Shown: positions 16,368-25,404 of the stretch, in pieces
Position numbering within the stretch: position 1 is the stretch's first letter
Layout: every line of letters begins with the position of its first letter
Assembly: GCF_018130785.1 (NCBI RefSeq)
Contig: NZ_JAFCJT010000014.1
Location: forward strand, 62,001 to 126,000
Length of the DNA: 64,000 bases
Reading direction: 5' to 3'
From: Bradyrhizobium liaoningense
GTDB taxonomy: Bacteria; Pseudomonadota; Alphaproteobacteria; Rhizobiales; Xanthobacteraceae
Notes under the pieces: model-generated
Told to the model about the DNA's origin: nothing
Seen by the model: the letters and a program-made list of their open reading frames with translations, nothing else
Database searches by the model: none
Program-made: the position numbers and the translations under genes

Positions 16368-17930
16368 ATGAAAGACCTGATGACGACGGCGCAATCCACC
16401 ACCGAGATGCGGCGTTGGCGGCCTCCCGGACTTGCTGCGCTCGCGACGGTCGCCGCCCTGACGGCACTGACCGGCAGCGCCGAGGCGGCCAAGCAGGCCC
16501 GCCAGCCGGTCGAGGCGGTGGCGCCGCGCGAGGCCGGCGAACCGATCATGGCGATCGTGTCGATCAAGAGCCAGCAGGTCACCTTCTACGATTCCGACGG
16601 CTGGATCCTGCGTGCGCCGGTCTCGACTGGCACCACGGGACGCGAGACGCCGGCCGGCGTCTTTGCCATCGTCGAGAAGGACAAGGACCACCGCTCGACC
16701 ATGTATGACGATGCCTGGATGCCCAACATGCAGCGCATCACCTGGAACGGCATCGCGCTCCACGGCGGGCCGCTGCCCGGCTATGCCGCCTCGCACGGCT
16801 GCGTGCGCATGCCCTTCAACTTCGCCGAGGGCCTGTTCGACAAGACCAACATCGGGATGCGCGTGATCATCTCGCCGAACGACGCGGCCCCGATCGATTT
16901 CACGCATCCCTCGCTGTTCGTGCCGAAGCGCGAGGCCATTGCAGCCGTGCCGAGCCGGGCCGACAAGCTCTCCGCTGAAGCCGAGGAGGCGATCCAGGCT
17001 GCCGCCGAGGCCAAGAAGGCTGCGACCGCGGCCGCGAAGGAGGCCGCGTCGCTTCCCGCGTCGCTGCGCAAGCTGGAACAGCAGAAGGCCAAGGCCGACG
17101 CCGAACTCGCTTTTGCCGACAAACAGCTCGCCGCCGCCAAGACCGATCAGGCCCGCGCCAAGGCCGAGGAGCTGAAGCAGAAGGTTACGACCAAGGCCGC
17201 CGACGCTGCGTCGGCGCTCGATGCCGCCAAGGCCGCCGCACAGCCGAAGCGCGACGCCGTTCTCGCCACCAAGGAGGCCGCAAAGGTCGCGGCAACCAGG
17301 AAGGCCGACGCCGTGACGGCTGCGACCGACGCCAAGCTCGCGCTCGAGCCGGTGTCCGTTTACATCAGCCGCGCGACGCAGAAGCTCTACGTGCGGCGGA
17401 ACACGCACAAGCCGGCGCCGGATGGCGGCGGCGAAGTGTTCGATACCAGCATCGAGGTTCCGGTCACGATCCGCAATCCCGACCAGCCGCTCGGCACGCA
17501 TATCTTCACCGCGATGGCGAAGAACGATACTGGCCTGCGCTGGAGCGTGGTCACGATCGACAACGGCGACGACGCCAAGGACGCGCTCGACCGCATCACC
17601 ATCCCGCGAGACGTGTGGGATCGCATCGGGCCGACGGCATTGCCGCGTTCGTCGATCATCATCTCGGACGAGCCGCTGAGTGCCGAAACCAACTACCGCA
17701 CCGAGTTCGTGGCAGTTCTGAGCAATCATCCGCAGGGCGGCTTCATCACCCGCAAGCCGACCGCGCCGCCGCCGATGGAAATGGCAAGCGACGACAGCTG
17801 GGGCAATGGCGGCAACGGCTTCGGCTTCTTCTTCCAGCAGCAGCCGAACCCGCAGCCCGTCAATCCGCGCCGGCGCGGCCAGTATCAGTATTATCAGCCG
17901 GCCCAGCCAATGCAGCGGGGTTTCTGGTAG
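16368..17930 (+). CDS. L,D-transpeptidase with two YkuD-like modules and a coiled-coil linker
   Basis: A 520-residue envelope protein. It has a basic N-terminus and a hydrophobic export segment (about residues 23-41), then a YkuD module starting at IMAIVSIKSQQ and carrying the catalytic HGG...SHGCVRMP motif with Cys145. A long Ala/Lys/Glu-rich coiled coil follows (about residues 195-325). A second module (VYISRATQKLYVRR...PLGTHIFTA...IPRDVWDRIG) keeps the YkuD layout but lacks the His/Cys active site. The tail is Gln/Pro/Tyr-rich. The enzyme should make 3-3 peptidoglycan cross-links or anchor proteins to peptidoglycan. The second module may bind peptidoglycan or regulate the first. Confidence 0.85.
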   Translation: MKDLMTTAQSTTEMRRWRPPGLAALATVAALTALTGSAEAAKQARQPVEAVAPREAGEPIMAIVSIKSQQVTFYDSDGWILRAPVSTGTTGRETPAGVFAIVEKDKDHRSTMYDDAWMPNMQRITWNGIALHGGPLPGYAASHGCVRMPFNFAEGLFDKTNIGMRVIISPNDAAPIDFTHPSLFVPKREAIAAVPSRADKLSAEAEEAIQAAAEAKKAATAAAKEAASLPASLRKLEQQKAKADAELAFADKQLAAAKTDQARAKAEELKQKVTTKAADAASALDAAKAAAQPKRDAVLATKEAAKVAATRKADAVTAATDAKLALEPVSVYISRATQKLYVRRNTHKPAPDGGGEVFDTSIEVPVTIRNPDQPLGTHIFTAMAKNDTGLRWSVVTIDNGDDAKDALDRITIPRDVWDRIGPTALPRSSIIISDEPLSAETNYRTEFVAVLSNHPQGGFITRKPTAPPPMEMASDDSWGNGGNGFGFFFQQQPNPQPVNPRRRGQYQYYQPAQPMQRGFW

Positions 17931-17957
17931 GACGCGGCACGCAGCATCCGGATGATC

Positions 17958-18779
17958 TCATCCGAGATCTGCCACCGCCGCACCAAGCCGCAACTCGATG
18001 TCAGAACGCCGCTGCAATCCGCGTTCCAGCAGGGACGCGGCCCGCGCTCGCGTCGCCGGATGAGTAGCCGAGGTGAAGAAGGCCTTTAGCGCCGGCGGGA
18101 AGACGCTGTCCGCCGGCAGTGTCACGTCATTCATGAGCGCCTTGGCGCCAACCAGCGCATGCTTCTCGAATGAGGCCATCCGGCGAGCGAAGGCCTCGAC
18201 GAACGCCTCGATCTCCGCGTCGGGCAGCGCGCGGTTGACGTAACCGTAACGCTCGGCGAGTTCGGCCGAAAAATCTTCCGCGCCCAGGATCACCTCGAGG
18301 CCGCGCCCGCGCCCCATCAGGCCGGCGAGCCGCGCCATGGGATTTCCGCCGGGGACCGAGCCGAGCCCAACCTCGAACTGTCCGAGAATGCCCCGTTCGA
18401 TGCTGGCGAAGCGCATGTCGCAGGCAAGGACAAATTCGCTTCCCGCACCCCGCGCGCGGCCGCGGATTTCAGCGATGGAGGCGACCGGTGCGCGCGCCAG
18501 TCGCACGAGCACGTCGATCCATGGATGCATGCCGGTCGGGCCGGGCGGCATCGCTGCCACTTTCGCCTTGTCGGCGAGCACGTCCCAATGCGCCAGGAAG
18601 AAGTCCGGGTCCGTGCTTCGAAACACCACGACCTTGACGTCCGCATCGCTCTCCAGCGCCGTGAGCAGGTCCTGGAGCTCGCCGATCGTGTCGGGGTCGA
18701 TCAGATTGATCGGCGGATTGCTGAAGGTCGCAATCCACAGTCCGGAGGACGGCTTGTCGATGATGATCTGTGGGCTCAT
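17958..18779 (-). CDS. Enoyl-CoA hydratase/isomerase family protein
   Basis: A 273-residue crotonase-family protein. The N-terminal strand is LWIATFSNPPINLID, and the oxyanion-hole segments appear as AEIRGRARGAGSEFVLACDM and GLGSVPGGNPMARL. Glutamates used by classical hydratases are only partly evident, so another crotonase reaction is possible. The start ATG at 18779 has AAGGAG upstream; the frame runs further but that part is unlike the family. It lies 23 bases after the TrpX-like binding protein gene on the same strand, so it is probably the last gene of that operon. Confidence 0.82.
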   Translation of the reverse strand: MSPQIIIDKPSSGLWIATFSNPPINLIDPDTIGELQDLLTALESDADVKVVVFRSTDPDFFLAHWDVLADKAKVAAMPPGPTGMHPWIDVLVRLARAPVASIAEIRGRARGAGSEFVLACDMRFASIERGILGQFEVGLGSVPGGNPMARLAGLMGRGRGLEVILGAEDFSAELAERYGYVNRALPDAEIEAFVEAFARRMASFEKHALVGAKALMNDVTLPADSVFPPALKAFFTSATHPATRARAASLLERGLQRRSDIELRLGAAVADLG

Positions 18780-18802
18780 AGGAGTCTCCTTGTTTGTCGA
18801 TT

Positions 18803-19780
18803 TCACTGAATCACCTCGTCGGCGCGTGCGAGCAGGCTTGCCGGAATATCGAGCCCCGCCACGCCGGCGGCCTTTGCGTTGATGACGAATTCGAACGTCG
18901 TCGGTTGGACGACAGGCAGGTCGGACGGCGAGATGCCTTTGAGAATCTGGCCGGCGTAAAGTCCGATTTGCCGGTAGCCGTCGGGCGGGGAGACGCCGTA
19001 GCTCATCAAGGCGCCCTGAACGGCGTATTCGCGGAATTGGTGGATCGCCGGAAGCCGTTCCTGTGCCTCGAAAGCCACGATGTGCTTTCCGCGCGTGTCG
19101 AAAAACGGGGACGCGCAAACGAGCAGGCCTTCGGCGCCCACGGTCTTCAGTCGCTCGAAGACAATCGCGAGATCGTCGTCGTTGCTCGCGTACACGATCT
19201 CGACGGGCTGCTCGATGTCCTCCGCGGCCCGCGTGATCTCGAGGATTTGCGTTCCGGACTCCTGAAATTCGCGGTCAATGAGAACGCCGAGCACTTTTGC
19301 GCGAGGCAATAGCTCGTGCAGGATTCCGAGCCGCTTGGCCTCCAGCTCCGTGGCCAGCAGGCTCACGCCCGTCATGTTGCCGCCGGGCCGGTTCATGCTT
19401 CTGACGAGGCCGATCTTCACGGGATCGCCACCGACGGAGAAGACAGTCGGGATCTCGGCCGATGCGGCCTTGGCCGCGAGCGCGGAGGGCTCGCCCCCGG
19501 CGGCGATCAGCACGGATGGTTTAAGCCTGACGATCTCGGCCGCCAGCGCCGGAAGCCTTTCATAGTCGCCTTCGGCCCAGCGGTAGGCGATCGTCGCGTC
19601 CTGGCCTTCGACGTAGCCGGCCTCGGTGAGCCCCTTGCGAAAGGCAGCGACGATGCGGGCCGAATCCTCCGGCGTCCGGCTGCTCAGGAAGCCGATGACA
19701 GGCTTGCTGTGCTCCTCCTTCGCAAAGGAGGGCCACAAGGCAAATCCGGCGAAAATTCCAAGAAAATCGCGGCGTCTCAT
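18803..19780 (-). CDS. ABC substrate-binding protein, TrpX-like (ABC_sub_bind family)
   Basis: A 325-residue exported protein of the ABC_sub_bind family. The N-terminus MRRRDFLGIFAGFALWPSFA looks like a Tat or Sec signal, followed by PVIGFLSSRTPEDSARIVAA. The C-terminal FEFVINAKAAGVAGLDIPAS and LLARADEVIQ is the hallmark ending of this family. The start at 19780 is preceded by GGAGG. No permease or ATPase is adjacent. The neighbouring hydrolase and hydratase suggest a role in capturing a catabolic substrate. Confidence 0.88.
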   Translation of the reverse strand: MRRRDFLGIFAGFALWPSFAKEEHSKPVIGFLSSRTPEDSARIVAAFRKGLTEAGYVEGQDATIAYRWAEGDYERLPALAAEIVRLKPSVLIAAGGEPSALAAKAASAEIPTVFSVGGDPVKIGLVRSMNRPGGNMTGVSLLATELEAKRLGILHELLPRAKVLGVLIDREFQESGTQILEITRAAEDIEQPVEIVYASNDDDLAIVFERLKTVGAEGLLVCASPFFDTRGKHIVAFEAQERLPAIHQFREYAVQGALMSYGVSPPDGYRQIGLYAGQILKGISPSDLPVVQPTTFEFVINAKAAGVAGLDIPASLLARADEVIQ

Positions 19781-19884
19781 GATCGAGCCTCCAGATTTGG
19801 TTCTGAGCTGCTCTTGCCTCGCCGGATCCGGCCAGGCTGTGTGGCGTGGTTGCCCGTCCGGATCCTTCGTATCGGTTGGCCCGA

Positions 19885-20532
19885 CTACGCAGCGACCACT
19901 GCGGACGGATCCGACGCCAACGCCTCGACGATCTCCTTCGTGGTCACGATGGCGCTGGCGTAGTTCGGCATGTTGATCTCGAGTGCGGCATGCATCATCT
20001 CGTCGGAGTAGTCGGCGACGGCGTCCTTGATGACCGTGACGTCGTAGCCGAGCTCGGCGGCGAAACGGACGGTCGCTTCGATGCAGGTGTGCGCGATCAG
20101 TCCGATGACGATGAGGCGCTGGATGCCGTGCCGTTTGAGCTGCAGATCCAGGTCGGTGTTGGCGAAGCCGCTGGAGCACCAATGTTCGCCGGCGACGATT
20201 TCGCCGGGCTCAGGCACGAACTCGGCGCGGAATTCGCCACCCCAGGTGCCAAACTCGAAGCTCTTGGCCTTCCACGCCCTCCGCTGGACCGGCGCGACGT
20301 ACTTCCAGGATTCGTAGTCGCCGGGGCGGTAGCGGTGATGCATGGCGTAGAAGACCCGAAGCTTCGCATCGCGTGCGGCATGCAGAACCTGCTGCATGTG
20401 CGGAACGCAATTGTTCGCTTCGGCCACGGCCTTGATCCGTGGCCAGATCTTGCCGCCCTCCGAAATGAAGTCGTTGTAGGGATCGACCACGAGGAGGGCG
20501 CTGATGCTCCTGTCGTAGGAAGAAGGTGTCAT
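19885..20532 (-). CDS. Isochorismatase-family cysteine hydrolase
   Basis: A 215-residue hydrolase of the isochorismatase/nicotinamidase fold. The catalytic triad can be placed: Asp in ALLVVDPYNDF, a Lys in the central part, and Cys in VIGLIAHTCIEATVR preceded by the cis-peptide-type Ala-His. Family members cleave amides or vinyl ethers (nicotinamide, N-carbamoyl compounds, biuret). An alternative start at 20544 exists, but GGAGAG sits properly before 20532. It lies 33 bases after the START-like gene and upstream of the TrpX-like gene, so they are likely one operon. Confidence 0.85.
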   Translation of the reverse strand: MTPSSYDRSISALLVVDPYNDFISEGGKIWPRIKAVAEANNCVPHMQQVLHAARDAKLRVFYAMHHRYRPGDYESWKYVAPVQRRAWKAKSFEFGTWGGEFRAEFVPEPGEIVAGEHWCSSGFANTDLDLQLKRHGIQRLIVIGLIAHTCIEATVRFAAELGYDVTVIKDAVADYSDEMMHAALEINMPNYASAIVTTKEIVEALASDPSAVVAA

Positions 20533-20565
20533 GGAACTCTCCATTGCGACGATGCAGACGGATTG

Positions 20566-21093
20566 TCAGGCGTTCGCCAGCGCAGCGCGTTCGATGCTGG
20601 CGGCGAACAGGGGTGTTTCGCTCTGATTGTGGGCGATCGAAGCAGGCTGGCGCTGCGCGCGGAACAGGTCGAACGGGATGCCCTGCTTGTCGATGAAGGC
20701 CATGAACTCGTCGGTCGCGTGCGACCGGACGCGGTTGGTGAACTCGCACTTGCCGGGTTCGATTTCCTTGACGCTCAATTCCCAGGTGACGTGAATGGTC
20801 GTCCGTCCGGTGGGTGTGAAGACGTCGGAGGTCGAATCGAGGATCAGATGGTCCTTCTCGCCGAGCGTCTCGACGTAGTGCTGTACCATCAGGCTGCCGC
20901 CGATGGTCTCGACGTTGATGGACATCCGCTTGCCGTCCGGCGCAGTCGTGAAGCCGGCGGCGATGTGCGCCGGCGAGCAACCCTGATATTCACGTTCGGA
21001 CAGGTTGAAGCACCATTCGGGAATGTTGATCTTGTCCTTCGGGGCATTGATGATGGCGGTGAAGCTGGAATCGACGATCTGGTTGCTGGTCAT
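20566..21093 (-). CDS. START/SRPBCC-like hypothetical protein
   Basis: A 175-residue cytoplasmic protein with no signal peptide. Alternating strands (SFTAIINAPKDKINIPEW, MSINVETIGGSLMVQHY, TTIHVTWELSVKEI) and the long C-terminal helix suggest the SRPBCC/START-like lipid or aromatic-binding fold, but no named family is recognised with certainty. It is the first gene of the minus-strand operon with the isochorismatase-type hydrolase, and it is divergent from the large regulator at 21643. A role in handling the hydrophobic substrate of that operon is possible. Confidence 0.6.
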   Translation of the reverse strand: MTSNQIVDSSFTAIINAPKDKINIPEWCFNLSEREYQGCSPAHIAAGFTTAPDGKRMSINVETIGGSLMVQHYVETLGEKDHLILDSTSDVFTPTGRTTIHVTWELSVKEIEPGKCEFTNRVRSHATDEFMAFIDKQGIPFDLFRAQRQPASIAHNQSETPLFAASIERAALANA

Positions 21094-21642
21094 GTCTCAA
21101 TCTCCTCGTTGCGTTGCGCGCCGTTGACGGGCTCAAGACTTCACGGCTCCGTGTTCCGACCTGCGCGGCGCATTCGCAGATCTGTCGAACGGGTCGATTG
21201 GCCGCTCGTCCTGCAGCTAGCTTGGTGCAGACGATCGGAATTTGCTCGTTATGGATTGTTATGGATCGTTAGCCCCTCACGGAGCCGCGAGCAGCCTGCG
21301 CCAAACTAGCCGGCGGCGCCTTTCCGGCGGTCGGAAGGCTGCGTGTTAGAGGCTGCGAGATATTGTTATGACCGGCGGTTTCAGCGTCGATGCCGCCCGC
21401 TCGTCCTTCCAGGCCAAACGGGTCCCGCACAGAATGCCGGAGAATTCACAAGGCATTGTCGCCCAAGCCGAAAATGCAGGCGCCATTGCTGCGCAAAACG
21501 GCGGGCCGCCATGTCGGGACGTGGTGTCGTAGCCCTACTCTTTGCCCCGGAGATCGGATATCACGATCAGTACCATGCCGGTCTCCACCGCCTTTCCGCG
21601 ATCACCCGATTGCAGCGCGCGACGCCGAGAACACGCCCATAG
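21094..21642. other. Divergent intergenic region with direct-repeat operator candidate
   Basis: This 549-base gap separates the catabolic operon (leftward) from the winged-helix regulator (rightward). No convincing gene was seen in it. At 21248-21270 there are tandem copies of GTTATGGAT with a 10-bp period (GTTATGGATT, GTTATGGATC, then GTTA). OmpR/PhoB-type winged helices bind such direct repeats spaced by about one helical turn, and the adjacent regulator has that kind of DNA-binding domain, so this may be its operator. Confidence 0.45.
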
Positions 21643-24483
21643 ATGCCAACAGCGCAGAACACGGAGATCATTTCGTTCGGTTCGTTCCGTCTGAATCTGA
21701 CCGAACGGGTGCTGACCCGGAACAGCGAGCACGTGGAGTTGAGGGGGCGGGCCTACGACCTCCTGGTCGCGCTGCTATCGCGGCCCAACGAATTGATCAG
21801 CAAAGCCGAGTTGCTGCGTCAGGTCTGGCCTGGCCTGGCTGTCGAAGAAGGTGCCTTGCGCTTTCACATGACCAACCTACGCAAGGCGCTCAGTAAGGGC
21901 GGCGAAGTCAGCCGCTACATCGTGACCTCCTCCGGGCGCGGCTACACTTTCGTTGCCCAGGTTGCCCGTTCGGTCGATCAAGAGCCCCAAGCAACCGCCG
22001 CGCCGTCCTTTCAGCAAGCCAATCTGCCGGTGCGCCTTCCGATGATCGACCGCGAGGTCGAGATCGAGGAAATCCCCGCGCGACTGAAGGCGACACGCTT
22101 TGTGACCATCGTAGGGGCCGGCGGCGTGGGCAAGACGACGCTCGCGATCGCCGTCGGACACCGGTTGATGCAGAGTTTCGATGGAGCGGTCCTCTTTGTC
22201 GATTTCAGCATGGTCAGCGATCCGGCACTGGTCGGCACGGTCGTCGCCTCCCTTCTCGGATTGTCGGTGCAATCCAGCGACGCGACGCCCAGCATCGTCG
22301 CCTATCTCCGAGCCAAGCGGATATTGCTGATCCTAGATACCTGCGAACATCTGGTCGAACCTGTCGCCGCGTTCGCATCGTCGGTGTTCGCGACTGCGCC
22401 AAACGTCCATATTCTCGCGACGAGCCGCGAAGCGCTTCAGGCCGATGGAGAGAATGTCTACCGTCTCGAGACCTTGGCCTGTCCGCCCGAGGGTACGGAC
22501 TTGACGGCAGAAATTGCCAGGGCATTTCCGGCCATCCAGCTATTCGTCGAGCGAGCCCGCGCGAGCGGCGCCCAGCTGCAGTTCAGCGACGACGAGGCGC
22601 CCATCGTTGCCAACATGTGCCGCAAGCTTGACGGCGTGGCGCTTGCCATCGAGCTCGCTGCCCGCCGTGTCGAGAGCTATGGCGTACATGGGACAGCCTC
22701 GCTGCTGGACCAGAGGCTTGGGCTGTCCTGGCTTGGACCGAGGAGCGCGCCGCCCCGCCAGAGAACGCTGCATGCGACGCTGGACTGGAGTTTTGGCCTT
22801 CTCTCCGATCTGGAGCGAATAGTTCTCCGCCGGCTTGCCGCCTTCGTCGGGCACTTCACGCTTGATGCCGTGATCTCCGTCTGCGGACGCGATGTCAGCG
22901 AGAGGGATATTCTCGGCGCGATCGACAGTCTCATCGCGAAATCGATGGTCGCGACGCGTCCGGTCGGAACCGTGATGAGCTACCGTCTCCTGGATACCAC
23001 GCGCGCCTACGCGCGGGACATTCAAATCGCTGAGGACGAAGCCCATGACCTCGCAGTCCGGCATGCGACCTACTACCGCAATTGGCTGGAACAGCGGGGC
23101 CGCGACTGGTCGACCTTCGCGAGCGGAGCGGAACGAGCGTTGCACTTCGCCAGCATGAGCAACGTGCGTGCGGCGCTCGAATGGTGTTTTGGAGAGCGCG
23201 GAGAGATCAGGCTCGGCATTCAACTCGCCGCGGCGGCCGTTGACGTCTTCCTGGCGATGTCCCTGCTTGCGGAGTGTCATCGCTGGTCCCAGCGTGCACT
23301 GATCGCGCTCGACGCAGCCACCGTCGGAAGTTCCGACGAGATGCGGCTCCAGGCCGGCCTTGGGGTCTCCTCGTCGCAGATGTACGGGGAGAGCGACGCC
23401 GTCAATGACGCCCTGAACAGGAGCCTCGCGATTGCCGAGGCGCGGGGCGATACGGCCTACGAGGCCGGACTGCTCAACATGCAGTACATCTTCCACGGCC
23501 GCAGCGGGCATTTCAAGATCTTGCTCGACTACGCCCAGCGGTGCCACGGGCTCGCCGAAAGATCCGGCGATCTTGCGATCAGAACGCTGGCTCATTCCGC
23601 CCTTGGCATGGCCTTGCAGTTTTCAGGCGATCTCGCTGGCTCGCGCCGCGAGCTCGAGTCCTTGATGGGTATCCTGTCGCACGCTCAGCAGGGATCCGTC
23701 TTGTTGGGCTACGATCCGCACTACCGGTCGATCGTCGCGCTGGCGCGAACGCTCTGGCTGCACGGCTATCCGGATCAGGCAGCGGATCGCGCGAGAGAGG
23801 CGGTCAAGGCCTCGGAAGCTATGGGGCATTCGGCTGCGCTGGCTCTGGTGCTGGCCGGCGCGGGAACCGTCTTCCTCTGGCGCGGCGATCTCGACGCCGC
23901 GCAGCACTACGTCGATCGCTCTTATTCGCTGGCTGAGGCAAACGCCATGGGACCGCTGATGGCGATCGGGCGTTGCCGCAAGGCCGAACTGACAATCCGG
24001 CGAGGAGATGTGAGGCGAGGCGTCGACGATCTGCGGGCCGGCCTCAAGCCGATTCACGCGGCGCGCCACGAACTGCTCACCACCGAGTTCAACATGGAGC
24101 TCGCGCTGGGCTTGCTCACGCTCGGGCAAGCCGGGGATGGGCTCCCTCTCGTCAACGCGGCGATCGATCGGGTGAACGGGAGTGGTGAGCTGTTCCAGAT
24201 GCCGGAATTGCTCCGCGTGAAGGGCAAGCTGCTCAGTGCGACGCCGGCGGCGAGCCGAGACGAGGCGGAAGCGTGCTTCCAGCAATCAGTCGACCTGGCG
24301 CGCGCGCAGGGCGCGCGTTCCTGGGAACTGCGCGCGGCAACGGATCTGGCGGCGCTGATGGCCGATACCGAACGATGCGATAGCGCGAAACGGCTGCTTC
24401 GAGACGTATACGGTCGATTCTCCGAGGGCTTTGAATCGGCGGATCTCAAGCTTGCTGCCAATCTGCTCGCGACGCTGGCCTAG
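21643..24483 (+). CDS. Large regulator: winged-helix DNA-binding domain plus P-loop ATPase and helical repeats
   Basis: A 946-residue signal-transduction ATPase. Residues about 8-105 form an OmpR-type winged helix (ISFGSFRLNLTERVL...RGRAYDLLVALL...SGRGYTFVA). A P-loop NTPase follows with Walker A GAGGVGKTT at residue 158 and Walker B ILLILDTCEH, then a winged/helical region and a long TPR-like helical C-terminus rich in Ala/Leu. This is the rhizobial ATPase-regulator architecture related to SARP/MalT-like STAND proteins, which oligomerise on ligand binding. It is divergent from the START-like/isochorismatase/TrpX-like operon and probably controls it. The inducer is unknown. Confidence 0.85.
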   Translation: MPTAQNTEIISFGSFRLNLTERVLTRNSEHVELRGRAYDLLVALLSRPNELISKAELLRQVWPGLAVEEGALRFHMTNLRKALSKGGEVSRYIVTSSGRGYTFVAQVARSVDQEPQATAAPSFQQANLPVRLPMIDREVEIEEIPARLKATRFVTIVGAGGVGKTTLAIAVGHRLMQSFDGAVLFVDFSMVSDPALVGTVVASLLGLSVQSSDATPSIVAYLRAKRILLILDTCEHLVEPVAAFASSVFATAPNVHILATSREALQADGENVYRLETLACPPEGTDLTAEIARAFPAIQLFVERARASGAQLQFSDDEAPIVANMCRKLDGVALAIELAARRVESYGVHGTASLLDQRLGLSWLGPRSAPPRQRTLHATLDWSFGLLSDLERIVLRRLAAFVGHFTLDAVISVCGRDVSERDILGAIDSLIAKSMVATRPVGTVMSYRLLDTTRAYARDIQIAEDEAHDLAVRHATYYRNWLEQRGRDWSTFASGAERALHFASMSNVRAALEWCFGERGEIRLGIQLAAAAVDVFLAMSLLAECHRWSQRALIALDAATVGSSDEMRLQAGLGVSSSQMYGESDAVNDALNRSLAIAEARGDTAYEAGLLNMQYIFHGRSGHFKILLDYAQRCHGLAERSGDLAIRTLAHSALGMALQFSGDLAGSRRELESLMGILSHAQQGSVLLGYDPHYRSIVALARTLWLHGYPDQAADRAREAVKASEAMGHSAALALVLAGAGTVFLWRGDLDAAQHYVDRSYSLAEANAMGPLMAIGRCRKAELTIRRGDVRRGVDDLRAGLKPIHAARHELLTTEFNMELALGLLTLGQAGDGLPLVNAAIDRVNGSGELFQMPELLRVKGKLLSATPAASRDEAEACFQQSVDLARAQGARSWELRAATDLAALMADTERCDSAKRLLRDVYGRFSEGFESADLKLAANLLATLA

Positions 24484-24495
24484 CAGCTCCTGCAA

Positions 24496-25305
24496 CTACC
24501 GCGCCTCGATCACGATCGCCTGGATCTTGCCTTCGACCGCTCCGGACCCGTGGCGCGTTCGAAGCGCCTCGGCAACGAGGTCAGTTGCAGCCTGGAGCTT
24601 GCTGGCATCCCTGGCCTCGATCTCGCTGCGCAGCGGCGTGCCCTGGCAGAGTGCGATCGCGACATACTCGGATGACGGGGCGTGGCTGATTTCAGATCGT
24701 GTTTCGATCGATATGTCGCGGAAGCCCGCACGTTCGAGATCGGTTCTGATGGCGGCCTTGTCGTGATAGCCATGCGGCGTGCGGATCATGAAGCGGGGCG
24801 GATCGTCGGGAAACATCTTGCCGAGCGCGATCGTCGCTTCATGCGTCAGCACATTGTCCTCGATGCGATCCCAGACGTTGAACACGAACGTGCCATCCGG
24901 CTTGAGGACGCGCTTCACTTCCCCGTATGCCTTGACGCGGTCCGGAAAGAACATGGCGCCGAACTGGCAGCAGACCACGTCGAATTCGGCGTCGCCAAAG
25001 GGCAGGGCCATTCCGTCCGCCTGGCGCCAGGTGATGCGATCATCCCCCGCCTGACGCTGCGCGGCGACTGCAAGCATCGGCTCGTTGAGGTCGGTCGCGA
25101 CATACCGGACGTCGCGCGGCAACGCCGCCGCCACGGCGCGCGTCACGGCACCGGTGCCCGCGGCGATCTCGAGCAGCACCGAAGGAGAGAGAGCCGCGAC
25201 GCGCCTTGCGATGTCGTCTGCATAGACGGAGAAGATCATCGGGACGAGATACTCGTCGTAGAGCTTCGGGATCGAACCGGCGAAAACCTTGTCAGTATCG
25301 GACAT
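24496..25305 (-). CDS. Class I SAM-dependent methyltransferase
   Basis: A 269-residue methyltransferase of the UbiE/COQ5-like group. Motif I is VLLEIAAGTGAVTRAVA, the acidic ribose-binding residue lies in VATDLNEPML, and the post-motif segment FDVVCCQFGAMFFPD followed by EVKRVLKPDGTFVF is typical. Substrate unknown. It converges with the large regulator at 24483 and is separated from the VOC gene by about 100 bases. Confidence 0.85.
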   Translation of the reverse strand: MSDTDKVFAGSIPKLYDEYLVPMIFSVYADDIARRVAALSPSVLLEIAAGTGAVTRAVAAALPRDVRYVATDLNEPMLAVAAQRQAGDDRITWRQADGMALPFGDAEFDVVCCQFGAMFFPDRVKAYGEVKRVLKPDGTFVFNVWDRIEDNVLTHEATIALGKMFPDDPPRFMIRTPHGYHDKAAIRTDLERAGFRDISIETRSEISHAPSSEYVAIALCQGTPLRSEIEARDASKLQAATDLVAEALRTRHGSGAVEGKIQAIVIEAR

Positions 25306-25404
25306 GCTTGCCTCGCTGAAGGTTCAGACACGAGGCTCATGCTACCATGGATCGCGGTCTTGCCGCACCTGCGCCTCTTCCGGTCGCCATCCGGCGGTCG
25401 GATC

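Noticed and set aside
15870..17729. A 619-codon open frame on the minus strand opposite the L,D-transpeptidase gene
   Set aside because: It is antisense to a well-supported gene, Arg/Gly/Leu-rich without recognisable domains, and is a by-product of GC-rich codon bias.
21343..21642. Possible 99-codon gene directly upstream of the large regulator
   Set aside because: Arg/Cys-rich composition with no domain and no conserved look; more likely leader DNA.
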